Shown here piece by piece: positions 50,423 to 62,089 of a stretch of 64,000 bases of DNA. Under the pieces are notes generated by a model that saw only the letters and a list, made by a program, of their open reading frames with translations, was not told the DNA's origin and did no database searches. The stretch is from Atherix ibis. Lineage: Eukaryota; Arthropoda; Insecta; Diptera; Athericidae. The DNA lies in NCBI GenBank assembly GCA_958298945.1, contig OY282610.1, positions 28,222,167 to 28,286,166 of the forward strand, written 5' to 3'. The first letter of the stretch is position 1. Each line of letters opens with the position of its first letter. Both the position numbers and the translations under genes were made by a program.

Positions 50423-51249
50423 TTAAATTTGGAGGAGTTTCACAGTATGTTGTGCCAAACCAAATGCTTCACAAAAATCTATTTCCAAATATTACTCCCG
50501 TGTCAAGCTCGGAACTATATATAATGTCAGAAGTTTAGTGACTACTCGGTACGTTACCGGGTATTGTCTGCTGTACACCATTTGCGACATCGATGCTTGC
50601 GGGGGATCCTTTTAATAACTTTTAACTATCACCCAAAATGGTTTCAGCTACCTTACATAAAATACTAACGCTATCTCTACAGTGAGATCATGACCTAGCA
50701 GGTGTACGGTAGCATAAGGCGTCCTATTCGTTGGTGATACTCTGGTAACGGTGGCTAACAATCTTCTTGCAAGTCTTACGGATCTACAGCATTACATTCT
50801 CCTAGCGGTGGGACTGGGTTTATGAGACTTACATTTGTATTGTCGTTCCTGGAGTTGAAGTGATGAAGCAAAAATATGTCTCCTGGCTTTAAAACACTCA
50901 TTAGAGTGATGAAGCAAATATACGTCGTCTGGCCGCTTCATATTACTTGAGGTGGACGTGATAGGGTTTAAGAGCGCCAGTCAACTGGGTTTGGGATGAT
51001 GGCTTGTGCTCAGACTGGTTGCGTGTTAGTAGGATATTGGTGTTAGGGTAGTGGTAAATGGGGAGGCAATCTTGGACTCGTACTCTGTTGTTCGTTCTGT
51101 ACATAGTTCCGTCTCATCTGGTCTGTCGAGTTCTGTTGGTTAAATTGTTAATGGACGCGTTGACCATGGTCAACTGCTAATATTGGTATCCTCGACCCTC
51201 TGTGGGTTTATAGAGAGGTAATTAGGGCACTGAGGCTTAAGACTATTCT

Positions 51250-51345
51250 TGAGCACGCAACCATAGCAAAAAATATGCTATCTCGTCTATTCAAAGTTAT
51301 AGTAGGTATATCCCTGTCTGCCACAGTTGCAGCATACCAGTGTAT
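51250..51345 (-). pseudogene. gag nucleocapsid zinc-knuckle remnant
   Basis: The minus strand reads CCNCGRQGYTYYNFE, a stop-broken spacer, then FCYGCVLKNSLKPQCPNY. These fit two successive CCHC-type knuckles of gag in which the first has lost its His and last Cys. Confidence 0.5.
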
Positions 51346-51899
51346 TGTATAGCCGCCACTGTGGGTACATCTGGTTATTCTAATTCATTAAAGGCCTAAA
51401 TTTGTTAAAGGTCTATTGACACCGCTTCTTCCACCCTTGGTCTATTGTAGGTGTTGCGCATGGATCGGATTCGCAAAGGAGTTTGCTCTATCTGATTGAC
51501 ATATTGTTTCGAATGGTTTAAATTTGCGGTAAGGTACCAACATAGTTGAATTTAGATGAACGGTAACAGTCCCGCTGTAACTATTTCGATGTTGCAGTCG
51601 ATTCCGAAGTTCTAGTAAGTCTATGAGAAATGATTAATTTGGTTTTTGTATTCTGGTAAGCATTTGACTTGAAATCTATGTCGAAAAACTTATCGATCCA
51701 ATTGGACCTGTTCATTTAGTAGAAAGTGTAGTTATTTGAGCATTAATTCATAGTATGATCGTACGATCGGCTTCGCCGTTGATTCGACGAAACGTCATCG
51801 AACTATGGTATCTTCCGGCAGTAATGCTACTACAGAGGCAACAAAACTGTCCGAAAATTCCATACTAAGTCTTGCTGATTTGTACGCCACCTCTTTTAA

Positions 51900-53080
51900 T
51901 TTTTGGCAACGAACAAATCATCAATACTATTGTTAAGGCTGTCAAAACAGATTTTATTCCTATGGTTTTCCAAAACCCCCTACCTCTTCCTTCGTACCCC
52001 TTATTGACTTGATCTCAGTCCGTGTAACTTGTTTTTTATTTCCAAAGATCAAAAAATACTTCAGAGGTCGTCATCTTGGTAGTGTTGATAGAATCCAAAG
52101 GAGCGATTTCAGTTCAAGCCTTCCAAAGTATGAAAACAACACCAACGCCAAAGTATATACATATAAATTCCCAAGAAGATCACTTCCAAAAGGATAAAAA
52201 TAAAATAAAATTATCTCATTACCTTTCCACCACAACTCGTTTTTTTGATTAGAACACATTAAGCTTTAAAAAAAAACCTCTCTGTACACATAATAATATT
52301 ATTTATCTTTTAAATAAGTAATTAATTTTAAAGAGATTATCACAATTATCAGCAAGAATTATTTTCGGATCCTTCAAAAAACTTGAAGGACAAGAAACGT
52401 TTTTGCTGTTGAACTTTGTTTTTATTTATTATGTAGTTAAAAAAATATCTAAAAAATATTAATATATTTATGTCATCTACATAGTACGCTTTTTGTACTC
52501 ACTAACGATCCTTGTTATTAAAAAGGTTTTCTTTGCCCAAATTAAACAAATTTTGAACAAATTAATCCTTTTCACATATACAGTGTCGATCATTGGTATA
52601 TATGATTTTATGGAATTTTTCTTATTTATAATATTTTATTTTTATTATATTTTGGGTTTTACTTCTGTTTTAATTAAAACAGTTATCTTACCATTGATCC
52701 TTTATTTTTCGTTCACTTTATTTTGGATGTGTAGATCATCATATTCAGTTTTTTATATCTTTTTTTTTAAATTGAATTACTATCTGTATTTTTGTATATA
52801 TGAATTTGTTTCCCTATAAATTAATCTGATTTATGATTTGAATCAAAAACTACTGTCAATAAAATTAAAAATGTTTGAAGTTGCAGAAATTTCTCTACAA
52901 ATAAGATCAAGGATACGTACTCGAAGACATGAAGGATACACTATAGTTTTCAGTATCTACAATACGGTATGTTTTGAAAAGAATAATTTATAATGGCTCT
53001 GCAATAATAATAAAAAACTAGGACCAATAAGAAATACTTGTAATGCTAAACAGAAATAGGAGGTTAAGGACTTTCGAAAT
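51900..53080. other. AT-rich sequence
   Basis: The open frame 52,493-52,819 (plus) is Phe/Ile/Tyr-rich and typical of translated AT-rich DNA. No gene is supported. Confidence 0.35.
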
Positions 53081-53084
53081 TGCG

Positions 53085-53440
53085 CGCGAAATTAATATAA
53101 TCCGGAAAAATCCAGTAAAATTTTTATCCTTAAAAAATAGATCACGCGCGATGTTAACACGATCTCAAAAAATTCAGTAAAATTTTTATACTAAAAATAG
53201 AGACCACACGCGGACTTAATCCGATTCCGACAAATCCAATAAAATTTTTATCCTAAAAAAGAGATCACGCGTGAAGTTAATACAATCCGGATAAATCCAT
53301 TAAAATTGTTATCCTAAAAAAAAAGATCACTCACGATATTAATACAATCCGGATAAATCCAGTAAATTTTTTACAATAAAAATAGAGATCACACGCGATG
53401 TTAATACGATCCGGACAAATCCAGTAACATTTTTATTTCT
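53085..53440. repeat. 62-bp minisatellite, six copies
   Basis: ATCCGG(A/C)(A/T)AAATCCA(G/A)TAAA-type units start at 53,100, 53,162, 53,224, 53,285, 53,347 and 53,409. Each copy also carries GATCAC(G/A)CGCGATGTTAA or a variant, including the palindromic CACGCGTG at about 53,266. Confidence 0.9.
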
Positions 53441-53700
53441 AAATCTACTAAGCATAATTAGAATGAAACGCAGGGTCAGCATGGCAGGTCTCAAAGTACA
53501 AGTAAAATTTTAATTCATTAATAGACAAAGAACGAACAAGATTGGTCACTGAAACAGTTAAAACCGGTCTAAATTTGAAATTTTGAATCTAAAGTGGACG
53601 TATTTGTTCTTTGGCATGCTGCCGAGAGGATGCTGGCGAGCTGGATGATGGGAACTGTAATACATGCTGAGATAACACTCAGAGAGAAATCTTGTTAGAA

Positions 53701-53787
53701 TAATAATAAAACTTACAACAAATGGAGTACAAGGGCACTATCAATAATAATAAAACTTACAACAAATGGAGTACAAGGGCACGCTAT
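53701..53787. repeat. 44-bp tandem duplication
   Basis: TAATAATAAAACTTACAACA with AATGGAGTACAAGGGCAC occurs at 53,701 and 53,745. Confidence 0.9.
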
Positions 53788-53789
53788 TC

Positions 53790-54500
53790 CTCTGAGAACT
53801 TCCGGCCTATGCTTATTATTTTTGCAGGAACAAAAAGGATAATATATCTACAACAATTATGCGAACATCTTTTCATGGGATGAGTTGAACCAAAAGATCA
53901 ATAAGCCAACAGGACCTCAGGATAATCCTTCTTCAAAGTTGGAATGGTTCATCTCCACAAACTTTGAAAAAATTACTTGAAATAATGCCAAGGGTTTGCA
54001 GAGCCATTATTCTGGCCAAAGGCAGTAAATTTGATGAATACTAAAAAATATGTTCAAGAAAATAAAAATAAAAATAATATTTAAGGATTTTTGTCAAAAA
54101 TAACATGTATGAAAAGACTAATAATCAAATTTGATAAAAAATTATGTATAAATCGTTAAAATGTCTATGACTGATCGTGTAAGTATGCATATCCTTTTTA
54201 AGCCATCTCTATCAAAAAAATTAATGTTATCATTTTAAGTGGCGTTAGTAGTGAAATTTAAAATTCTAATAGTAACGACACTAAACGCTCCAATTCGAAG
54301 TTAAGCTTAGTCAACTTTGCCATATCAGAGAATCATAATTATTTTATTGTAAATACATAGTATTAAAAAATAAATGAAAAAATTGCTCCCCATCCACCGT
54401 TGATCGAAATATTAACCAAATTCAAACTGAATCCGTTGTTCAGCGTTCAAAAATATTTCCATTTTTAGTGTGCAACAGTTCATTTTTGCGTTAATGTCAA
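53790..54500. other. Intron sequence next to the donor site, nothing recognised
   Basis: Moderate AT content up to about 54,000 (possible old transposon), then AT-rich. No motif identified. Confidence 0.3.
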
Positions 54501-54554
54501 CAACCCTTACGACGAATACAATTGAGAATAATATAAATTATGACTATTACTTAC

Positions 54555-54605
54555 GTTTAGCTGCATTATGATTTTATTGTAAGCCCAATTCCATCGTTGA
54601 CGAGC
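54555..54605 (-). other. unc-13: Calmodulin-binding motif of UNC-13, at the exon edge
   Basis: ARQRWNWAYNKIIMQLN: an aromatic anchor (Trp codon at 54,591-54,589) followed by basic and hydrophobic residues in amphipathic spacing, as in the 1-5-8 type site of Munc13-1. It is encoded by the final codons before the donor. Reading through the donor would add 15 residues and stop at 54,509-54,507. Confidence 0.8.
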
Positions 54606-57600
54606 TGTGATTTCCGGTTTGCGTCGCATCGAGCCACTGGTCACCTCTTCGGTTTCACCGCGCACCAACGATTTCTTTTTGAGTTCCTCCTCGGGAATAA
54701 TTTCAAGATCGATGGAAGTTTGACGACTGCCAAGGAGTGATAGCTGATCGTTGGAAAGCTTTTGGGGTGGTTGCTGTTGGTCCTTCTGTTTGTAGAGGTA
54801 TAGATCGCTAGAGCTCGATATCTGCTCCTCGTCCTCTTCAATGATGCTGTCTTGCTTTTTGAGTGACATTTGGTGTTGCTGATCCAAAATATAGTCACCC
54901 TCGGGATCGTCAACCGACTCCTGATGGAACTGCTGATGATAGACACCATTTTTATTGGCTACGCCATTTGTCTTCATCGTTTTCTGTCGCTTATCATCGA
55001 TTTGCTTATTGGCGGGCATATCGTTTATATAGTCTTGGTCATCGTGCATTTGATTGTCATCAATATAATCGTCATGGCTCTCCTCGATATACTCGAGCGT
55101 CGGCTGTTTGGTGTGCGAAAGCGGCGTTTGCTGCTGTTGCTGTTGTTGCGTCTGTTGCTGCTGTTGTGGCGTTTTCGACTCCTCCTGACTTGGCTGTTTT
55201 TGCGCTTTTTGTTTCTGTTGTCTCTGTTGTTGCTCCTCTTCTTTCTCCAAATATTTATACTCATCCTCTTCGTTGAAGTAATCTTTACGATAATCGTAAT
55301 ACGGTGTATCGTTCGGCATATGATGGTAGTAGTTGTCATGCTGCGAATTCTCCATGCCCGGTTTTACTTTGACACCATGATGATCAGCGTAATAGTCCTC
55401 CTGATCGCTGTCATTTAGAATCTGATCTTCGTCAAGCTGTTCATCGTGTAGACCGACATCTTCTTCTTCGTCGTAAATCTCTGTTTGCTGTTTCATAAGC
55501 ATGGTGCTCTTCCCGTTCACTTTAGGAATCGGCAGCTTCTTTCCGGTACCAGTACCAACGATGCTGTTAATTGGTGCTGTCATTGCTGATGACGAAGTTA
55601 TTGGGTCATAGTAGTTGTCCATGTCGGCGCATTCATTGCCCATGTACATCATGCTATTATCGTTCATTGACGAGGCATCGTTGCTGGTGCTCATCATCGA
55701 GGACGTATACATTTGGGAAGTGTTTGAGTTCATTTCGTTCACATCGTTCAAGTAGCTGCAAGTCACATCGACACCATTTTGATTGTATATTGTGCTCGCT
55801 GACGTTGACATCATTTGCTGATGTTGCTTAAGCGTTGTCGCCGTAGCTGTTGTTGTTGCATTCGATGTTGATGCGGCAGTTGCTGAGGATGCAGCAGCGG
55901 CTGCGGCGGCCGCAGCTGCTGATGAACCACCCATCAGTGAGGATAGTATGGATGGAGCCGATATTGTTGGAAGCTTGAAACCCGACACCGCACTAGGCAG
56001 CATCTTTCCGAATGCGCCGGGCACTCCCGAACTGGAAGTAGCGGTTTTATTTGCTGCATTCTGTCCCGTCGCTGACGGAATTATTTTATTGCTAAGCAAA
56101 TTGGTGGCCGCCGAAAGAATATTGGACGATCTGGATTGTGTTGGTTGCGGTTGAGCTTTGGTCGTTGCGGCAGGTGTTGTTGTTGCTGGCACAGCAGACG
56201 TTGTTGCTACCGTTACCGTTACCGGCATCGCCAACGGCACTGGCAACACCTTTGGCACCGGCGGAAGTTGCGCCTGCACAACACTACCCGTCATTACACT
56301 ATTAGAACTATTATCACAATATAGTAGGGAATTGTCATTATTATATTCATTTACACTATCATTGTAAATGTAATTATTATCGTCGACACTATGTACACTA
56401 TTATCGTAATCGTATAATGTTGTTGATGTAATTATTGTTTGCTTATTATTCTGTTTATGAATAAGATCGCCAGCTATATCATAATTATTATTATAGTTTT
56501 CCCTATCAATTATATCACCCGTCGCTAAGTAATCACTTTCATTATTATAACTATAGTCGTCATATTTGTGAATATTGCTACCACCATCCATTATTCCATT
56601 GTCGTCAGCAATATCGCAAATGCTATTGTATTTATTGTACAGGCTGTCATCGGCGTCGGCATCGGCATCGATTTCAGCATCAATATCCACATCCGTATGG
56701 ATACTATCCCCACCCAGACCATAGTCGTGAATGCGGCTGCTGTTATGGTCCAGGTCGAGCTCGTGCTCTAGATCATCGTCTAGCCGATGGTGATCTTGCC
56801 CGGTGTACAACCCCAACGTTGATCCAATATTGCTCGACAAGGTGGTTGCAATATTCGATTGTGTCAGTCGCATCGAGCTATAACTGCTCAGATTGTCGTC
56901 AAGACTGCTGGTCGGCACATGCTTATCGCCGAGGCCGCCCAAGCTATCTAATATCATCGCTGTTCGACTCGATAGCTTGTACGAATCTAAATTGCTACCA
57001 TCATTATCTAAATATGTTGTATTATTGTAGTCGTTCTGTTCCATATCTAAGTTGGTCGTATTACTATAAGAACTATAATTATTCAAATTGTACAGATCGT
57101 TTGTTAACTCTTTGGAATCGTGCTTAAGGGTTGCGTACGATGATGTTACGGCTGCCACTGTTGTCGATGATGTCGAGTACGCATTTGAGTACGAATCGAA
57201 GCTTTTGTTGAATGTATCGCTCAACGTATCGTGATTGTAGTATTCACTGTACGAATTATCGTTGTTGCTTGAATCGGTGTCCATTAATTTGGTGGTACAG
57301 CTGAACGTGCTGGTTGCGCCTGGTATTTGCGGTAAGGCCGCTGTTGTTGTACCATAGCTGCCGAGGTAATTGTACTCACTGTCATTAGCACCAGTTCCGA
57401 TACTATAATTATCATTAATGCCGGTTCCATAACTTTCCTTGTCGCCGCTACTGTTATAATATGATTTTGAGCTATAATTACTGATGTCATAAGTATCGGT
57501 CAACGGTTTTGTTTTTGTGGTGTTTGCCGAACCCATATCGGAATTATTCGCGTTCGACGTTGAAACTTGTGTTCCTGTTACATTCGAACTATCTGACAGA

Positions 57601-58877
57601 TGGGGCAGATATTTGGACATTAAACCAAGGTAGCTGGATGCAGTTGATGTTAGCGAGGTGCTGCTAGTGGTAACTGCTATGTTAGATGTTACCGGGGTAG
57701 TAATGTTGCTGTCGCCCGTTAAACCACTCATTGTCGATTTGAATCCGCTCGCAAACGAACCGAACAAATTGGTCGAAGTACTGGTCGGCTTTGTGCCCTC
57801 TTCCAAATGGCTAGTACTATTGCTCATACGATAACTATACCCATCGGTATATGATGGCATTGTCGTCGAGGTGGCCGGCGTCGTATAAGAGGATGTTGTT
57901 GGCGACATTATTGACGTCGAACTGGTCGTATTACCGTACAGGTATTGTTCATAATCTTTGTTGCCCGTCAATGGGCTACTCGTAAAGGTCGGCATTGTGC
58001 TGGACGTCATCGAAAGGTTTGCATAGTCACTATAGTAATCATTCAGTTTGGAAACAGTTGTCGATGGCGTTGACACGCCATAATTGCTCTCATAACCGGC
58101 CGATGTCAGTACCGCACTTGACGTGTACTTTCCGGAACTTGCGGTCATACCTGATAAGGATATACCAGTCAAAGAAGTCGTGTATGTCGATGACGAAAAT
58201 GATGTTGTTGCTGGCGCAGAAGTGGACACACATGGTATTTGCGGCAATCGATTACTGCCGGCACTAGTTGCTGACATTCGATTTGCCATCGAATCATAAG
58301 CTCCACTCGAGCTGTACAGCGTCGACGCCGTTGTTCCAATATCGATTCGTTTATCTGCAGCGGAAGTTGACGAAAGTGGTGTCATTGCTGTTAACGACGA
58401 GGTGGTCAGGTTTCCATAGCCTGTAGTCACCGCTATAGGAAGCTTCTTGGACTTTTTAACACTACTGCTAGTACTACTAAGGCCACCATCAACGCTTGTC
58501 GGCAACTGATTACTGTCATAGTAGTAGTCATCGTTGATTGCATCATGAAAATACTCTTTATTCTGACTGCTGGATGACACCGCCGTCACGGAAGATGTTG
58601 TTGCAGCATAAACGTCATATTCAAACGACAAAGAATTGTAGTTACTGCGGTTGATCTGATCGATTTTCGGTGTTTTCGATGCAGGTACCGTAGGAAGTGA
58701 GGCGTTCTTCCGGCGCGATGATGCCTCACTCGTACTCGTTTGATTAAGACTATCCGTACTATGATACGCGTAATTGTAGTCCTCATTGATGACAGTCACC
58801 GCAGATGTCTGAGCGTGGACAGTGTACGAACTGATTACAGATGACACGGAAGCCGATGGTGTTATTATGGACGAATA
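54555..58877 (-). CDS. unc-13: unc-13, giant exon of the long (Unc13A-type) N-terminus
   Basis: A single 4,323-bp exon (1,441 codons, phase 0 at both ends). The acceptor is TTTTTTACAATCACAG before 58,877 and the donor is C|GTAAGT after 54,555. The open frame seems to begin at a GTG (58,847), but that is internal; coding continues to the acceptor. The protein is mostly disordered and rich in Ser, Thr, Tyr and Asn. An Asp run lies at about residues 725-745, an Ala run at 986-1000, acidic stretches at about 1135-1190 and a Gln run at 1235-1250. Short LPxxP motifs recur (LPTVP, LPQIP twice, LPPVPKVLPVP, KLPIPKV). The last residues form ARQRWNWAYNKIIMQLN, aligned with the calmodulin-binding segment of Munc13 (W, then AFNK, then MQL). 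In flies this isoform places vesicle release sites close to calcium channels. The C1, C2 and MUN domains are not in this exon and should lie left of the window. Confidence 0.85.
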
Positions 58878-58969
58878 CTGTGATTGTAAAAAATCAAAAT
58901 CATAATTGGTCTGGAATCATGTTTTTGTCAAATTAAAAAAAAAAAAAAGTACATCCAACTCTGTCTCAC

Positions 58970-59479
58970 CTGTGTGGGAATCTTTCTGCCAGATTTTGGT
59001 TGTGGTAACATTCGAGGTGTCGCTGGCAAACTGGTAGTCACCTGAGTTTTTGATCCCGCCGGCTGAGGTAATAGTCGGGTCTTCTTTCGTGTTACTGGCG
59101 GTGTGGCAGGGAGCGAGGCACCCCGATGATATATACCATCCACCATGCTGCTACTATGCTTGATCGGTACTTTTGGAAGAATCTTATTCATCGAAGTGCC
59201 ACGTCCACCACTATCCCATTGTCTATCCTCGGACATATTGTCACTATTCGCATCGTAAAAACCGCAATGATCATCGCCCTTATGGTACATGTTGTCATTT
59301 GAATAGCTGCCACCATATTCGTCGTATAGTGTATCCTGTCGTTCCAAACTACGTTTTCGTAATATCGATGCATTTTGGCCATAACTGCTTTTATTATAGT
59401 TAATATTATTCATCGGTCGGCTGTTATACGATAGCGGGTCATTTTCATCCTTATAATAATAGTCCGTTGGTGAATATGA
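58970..59479 (-). CDS. unc-13: unc-13 exon (170 codons) of the long N-terminus
   Basis: The exon begins after AATTTTAG (acceptor, exon start 59,479) with SYSPTDYYYKDENDPLSYNS and ends at CAG|GTGAGA (58,970), phase 0 at both ends. It joins the giant exon through a 92-bp intron (58,969-58,878). The ATG at 59,413 is internal, because the frame is open back to the acceptor. Contents: a Tyr/Asn-rich start, RKRSLERQDTLYDEYGGSYS, an acidic stretch, MNKILPKVPIKHSSS, two SLPATP repeats (about 59,108 and 59,022) and MLPQPKSGRKIPTQ at the end. Proline motifs of this type are candidate SH3 ligands. No globular domain is seen. Confidence 0.8.
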
Positions 59480-59560
59480 CTAAAATTATTAAAATTATTA
59501 ATTATTATTATTACAATATTATGATTATTTTCATATTTTTTTAAAATTTCATCTACAAAC

Positions 59561-59760
59561 CGTCATATTCTGTTTATTATCGCATGAATAACTATCGTAA
59601 TAAGATGATCGATCGTCTTTTTCATAGGAATTTTCACGTGATGTTTCTAAGGAACGCTGCGGTGTACAAAGATTTCGATATTGGCTAGCCGATGAATTGG
59701 CATTTTCACCAACTGGATAGTTAAGATCGGATGTATAGTCGCTATCTTCAGAGTATCCAG
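59561..59760 (-). CDS. unc-13: unc-13 exon (200 bp) of the long N-terminus
   Basis: Acceptor AAAACTTTTAG, exon 59,760-59,561, donor GACG|GTTTGT. Two leading bases complete a Ser codon begun in the previous exon, and it ends in phase 0. It reads GYSEDSDYTSDLNYPVGENA, then SQYRNLCTPQRSLETSREN and SYEKDDRSSYYDSYSCDN, with no stop. Low complexity, Ser/Tyr/Asp-rich, like its neighbours. The intron to the next exon is 81 bp (59,560-59,480). Confidence 0.78.
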
Positions 59761-59996
59761 CTAAAAGTTTTAATCAATAGTTTTTTAACATAATTTTTAA
59801 ACTATTTTATTCGATAAGTTAATATGATTTATACAAATTTCCCTTAAAGACGAATGAGAATTTTTTATTTTAGTTTAAATTTTTATTAGAGACCATAAGG
59901 CTTAAGAGATTATCTTATGCTCCCAGCTGTATTTACTCTCATCATTTGGTTAAGTTTTATTTTAAATTTTTAGGAAAGAAAAAACTCTTTACTTAC

Positions 59997-60098
59997 AATT
60001 TCCTAAATATTGTGCTTGTCGATGACGTCGATCTTGTGTCATCATGCCATTAAGGATTTCTAATTTACGCTGTAAGTCACCAGTCTGACACTCTAAAT
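59997..60098 (-). CDS. unc-13: unc-13 exon (102 bp), short coiled-coil
   Basis: Acceptor CTGTTTAG, exon 60,098-59,997, donor AATT|GTAAGT, then a 236-bp intron (59,996-59,761). It reads LECQTGDLQRKLEILNGMMT then QDRRHRQAQYLGN, with the last base starting a Ser codon completed in the next exon. The DLQRKLEILN part is a heptad-like helix. A second AG six bases in (exon start 60,092) keeps the same frame, so alternative use would drop two residues. Earlier exons are not visible up to 64,000 and should be beyond the window. Confidence 0.72.
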
Positions 60099-62085
60099 CT
60101 AAACAGTTCCAAAGAAATTTTCAATTATAAATTCTGTACGGTTTTTTCTACAGAAAATTTAAAGGATTTTCTTTTTGAAATTTAAATCTATTCTAAAAAG
60201 AAAAACAAAATTTATAGTTAGTTAAATAATAAACAAATTATATTATATAGTAGTAAATATAGAAAGTATAAACTAGCACCAATATTTGGTGAATATATTT
60301 TATAATAAAATTACAACATGTAATTTAATAATTTTCTTAAAAATTTTATTTCAATTTCAATTTTTTTTTATGGTATTTTTTCTTGGCTTTAAATTAAAGC
60401 TAATTGAAATAATTGAAAAATTTCGCGTTTTAAAGCTTAATTAATTTGAACTAAAAGAAAGCAAATACTTTTAAGCGAAAATAATCCATTTAATAGCAAT
60501 AATAATTATTGTAATTAATATGTATGAAATTATTTGGAACTACAGAAAATTTCCTTTTCAATATTATTGTGATTAAGTTAATTTTTGATTTTTGTTAAAT
60601 CTTTTTTTTTCTTCGAAAATGTGAAATTTTTCAAAGCAATTGCGGAAATTTATGAATGCATTTTAAGAACGAAAATGAAACAAAAAAACGATTAGGAGAA
60701 AATCAACTCAATAAATGTTAATGTGAAAAGAATTAATTAAAAATTCCTATTTATTTTTTAAGGAAATAAAAAAAAAAAAAAACATAAAATACTGATAAAA
60801 ACTTCTGAAAATGCTAAAATGAAAATATATAATAAATTATTAATAAGAATAAATATACAATACATTGAAAGCATAAAAGTGCATTAATGCATTTTGATGT
60901 GAGTTCTCTTTTTTATAATATTTAATATTTTTTTTTTTTTTTTTTTTTGATTTTATAAATATTTTATTTAAAAAGGTTATTTAATAAATTAGAAAAAATT
61001 ACAATAACGGTCATAATAGTTGTATTACTGGAAGAGCTTTTCTTTAAAGATTTTTGAGAAAAAGTTTTATTTCTAATCAAAAAAAAACTGACTTTTGATA
61101 GAAGTGTCCTTGTCTTAGGTGTTTTTTATTTATCTCACCAATCATAATTCCTATTTTTTTTCATATTTTCAAATCTAATTAAGGTACTATTAAGCCAAAG
61201 GAAAAGAAATCTAATTAAAATAATAGAACAACAAAAATTAATGTGGGTTCAAATAATTAATTTTGTGCTTCACATTTTATCCCGGTTATTAATTATATTC
61301 ATATTTAGAAGATACCTTAAAGTTCAATATTTTAGCAAGGATATTTTATTTTTAGAATAATTAGTAGAAAATGTTGTGCTCAATAAGAATTCAATGGATT
61401 TGAAATTTTAAGTATCTCTTATTGGAAAAATAATAACTTAAGATTAAAAATAAGTTTTTGTCTAAATTTTATAATATTTTTTTACAAAGAAAATACAAAA
61501 AAAAATGCTTTATTTATTATATAGTATATTAAGGATAATAGTTGAATTGAAAAGAAAAAAATTCCGTAAATGTGGTCGCATCAGTAATTAAAATTATCAG
61601 TGATTTTTATGAGCTCAGTTTTATAGATTCTAAAATGGATATTTAAAAAAAAAAACATTTCAAAAGAATATAATCCTTTTTATAAATACATTTTTATATT
61701 AAAAATTAAATATTTTTTTTTTTTTTTGGAAAGTAAAATATTGGATTTGGAAACGTTTTTACTCTTCGAATTTTTGAATAATATATAAAGTTTCAAAATT
61801 TCGACATTCAATAGAGATTTTTATAAGAAAATTTTCTAAAGGACATTTTATGGAGTTTTTTTTTTTTAAAGAGAAAAATCATTAATAATTAAGGTTAAAT
61901 TCAACTTTATGAATGTTGATATAAATTATAATTAAAAAAGAAACCGTTTGAAGGATGACTACTATTATCATCCTGTATTCGAAAAGGTAGTCTATCAAAT
62001 TAACGCTTCAAAAAGGAGAATTACATAAAATATATGTCAAATTTAGAATTGGGTTAAATATATTTATTTTATTTAAACGATTGAT
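60099..62085. other. AT-rich intron or 5' sequence of the long unc-13 isoform
   Basis: No further exon recognised. Very long T and A runs (60,931-60,950; 60,770-60,783; 61,711-61,725). Confidence 0.4.
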
Positions 62086-62089
62086 ATGA

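Larger units (their letters stand above)
49860..51890 (-). mobile_element. Decayed gypsy-type LTR retrotransposon body
   Basis: On the minus strand, a gag-like region (51,890 to about 50,450) precedes a pol fragment (50,422-50,099). This is the gag-pol order of a Ty3/gypsy element in the same orientation as unc-13. The whole is less AT-rich than its surroundings. LTRs, integrase and any env were not recognised, and stops are frequent. Confidence 0.6.
2249..54554 (-). other. unc-13: About 52 kb giant intron of the long unc-13 isoform (inferred), also 5' region of the short isoform
   Basis: The 3' exon of the long N-terminus ends with a consensus donor (C|GTAAGT, intron begins 54,554). No minus-strand exon with splice sites was recognised before 2,249. 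The interval is therefore read as one intron (plus further sequence left of the window) that also holds the promoter and 5' UTR of the exon at 1-2,248. Most of it is AT-rich sequence with transposon relics. Exons shorter than about 100 bp could be missed by eye. Confidence 0.5.

Noticed and set aside
52493..52819. 108-codon plus-strand open frame resembling a membrane protein
   Set aside because: Hydrophobicity comes from T-rich codons (Phe, Leu, Ile). No family motif or gene context.
54863..57127. Several plus-strand open frames of 60-182 codons
   Set aside because: They are antisense shadows of the giant unc-13 exon and have the expected complementary low-complexity composition.
58845..58847. 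Apparent start of the 1,446-codon open frame
   Set aside because: The codon is GTG, and the same frame is open back to a good splice acceptor at 58,878-58,879. It is an internal Val codon, not a start.
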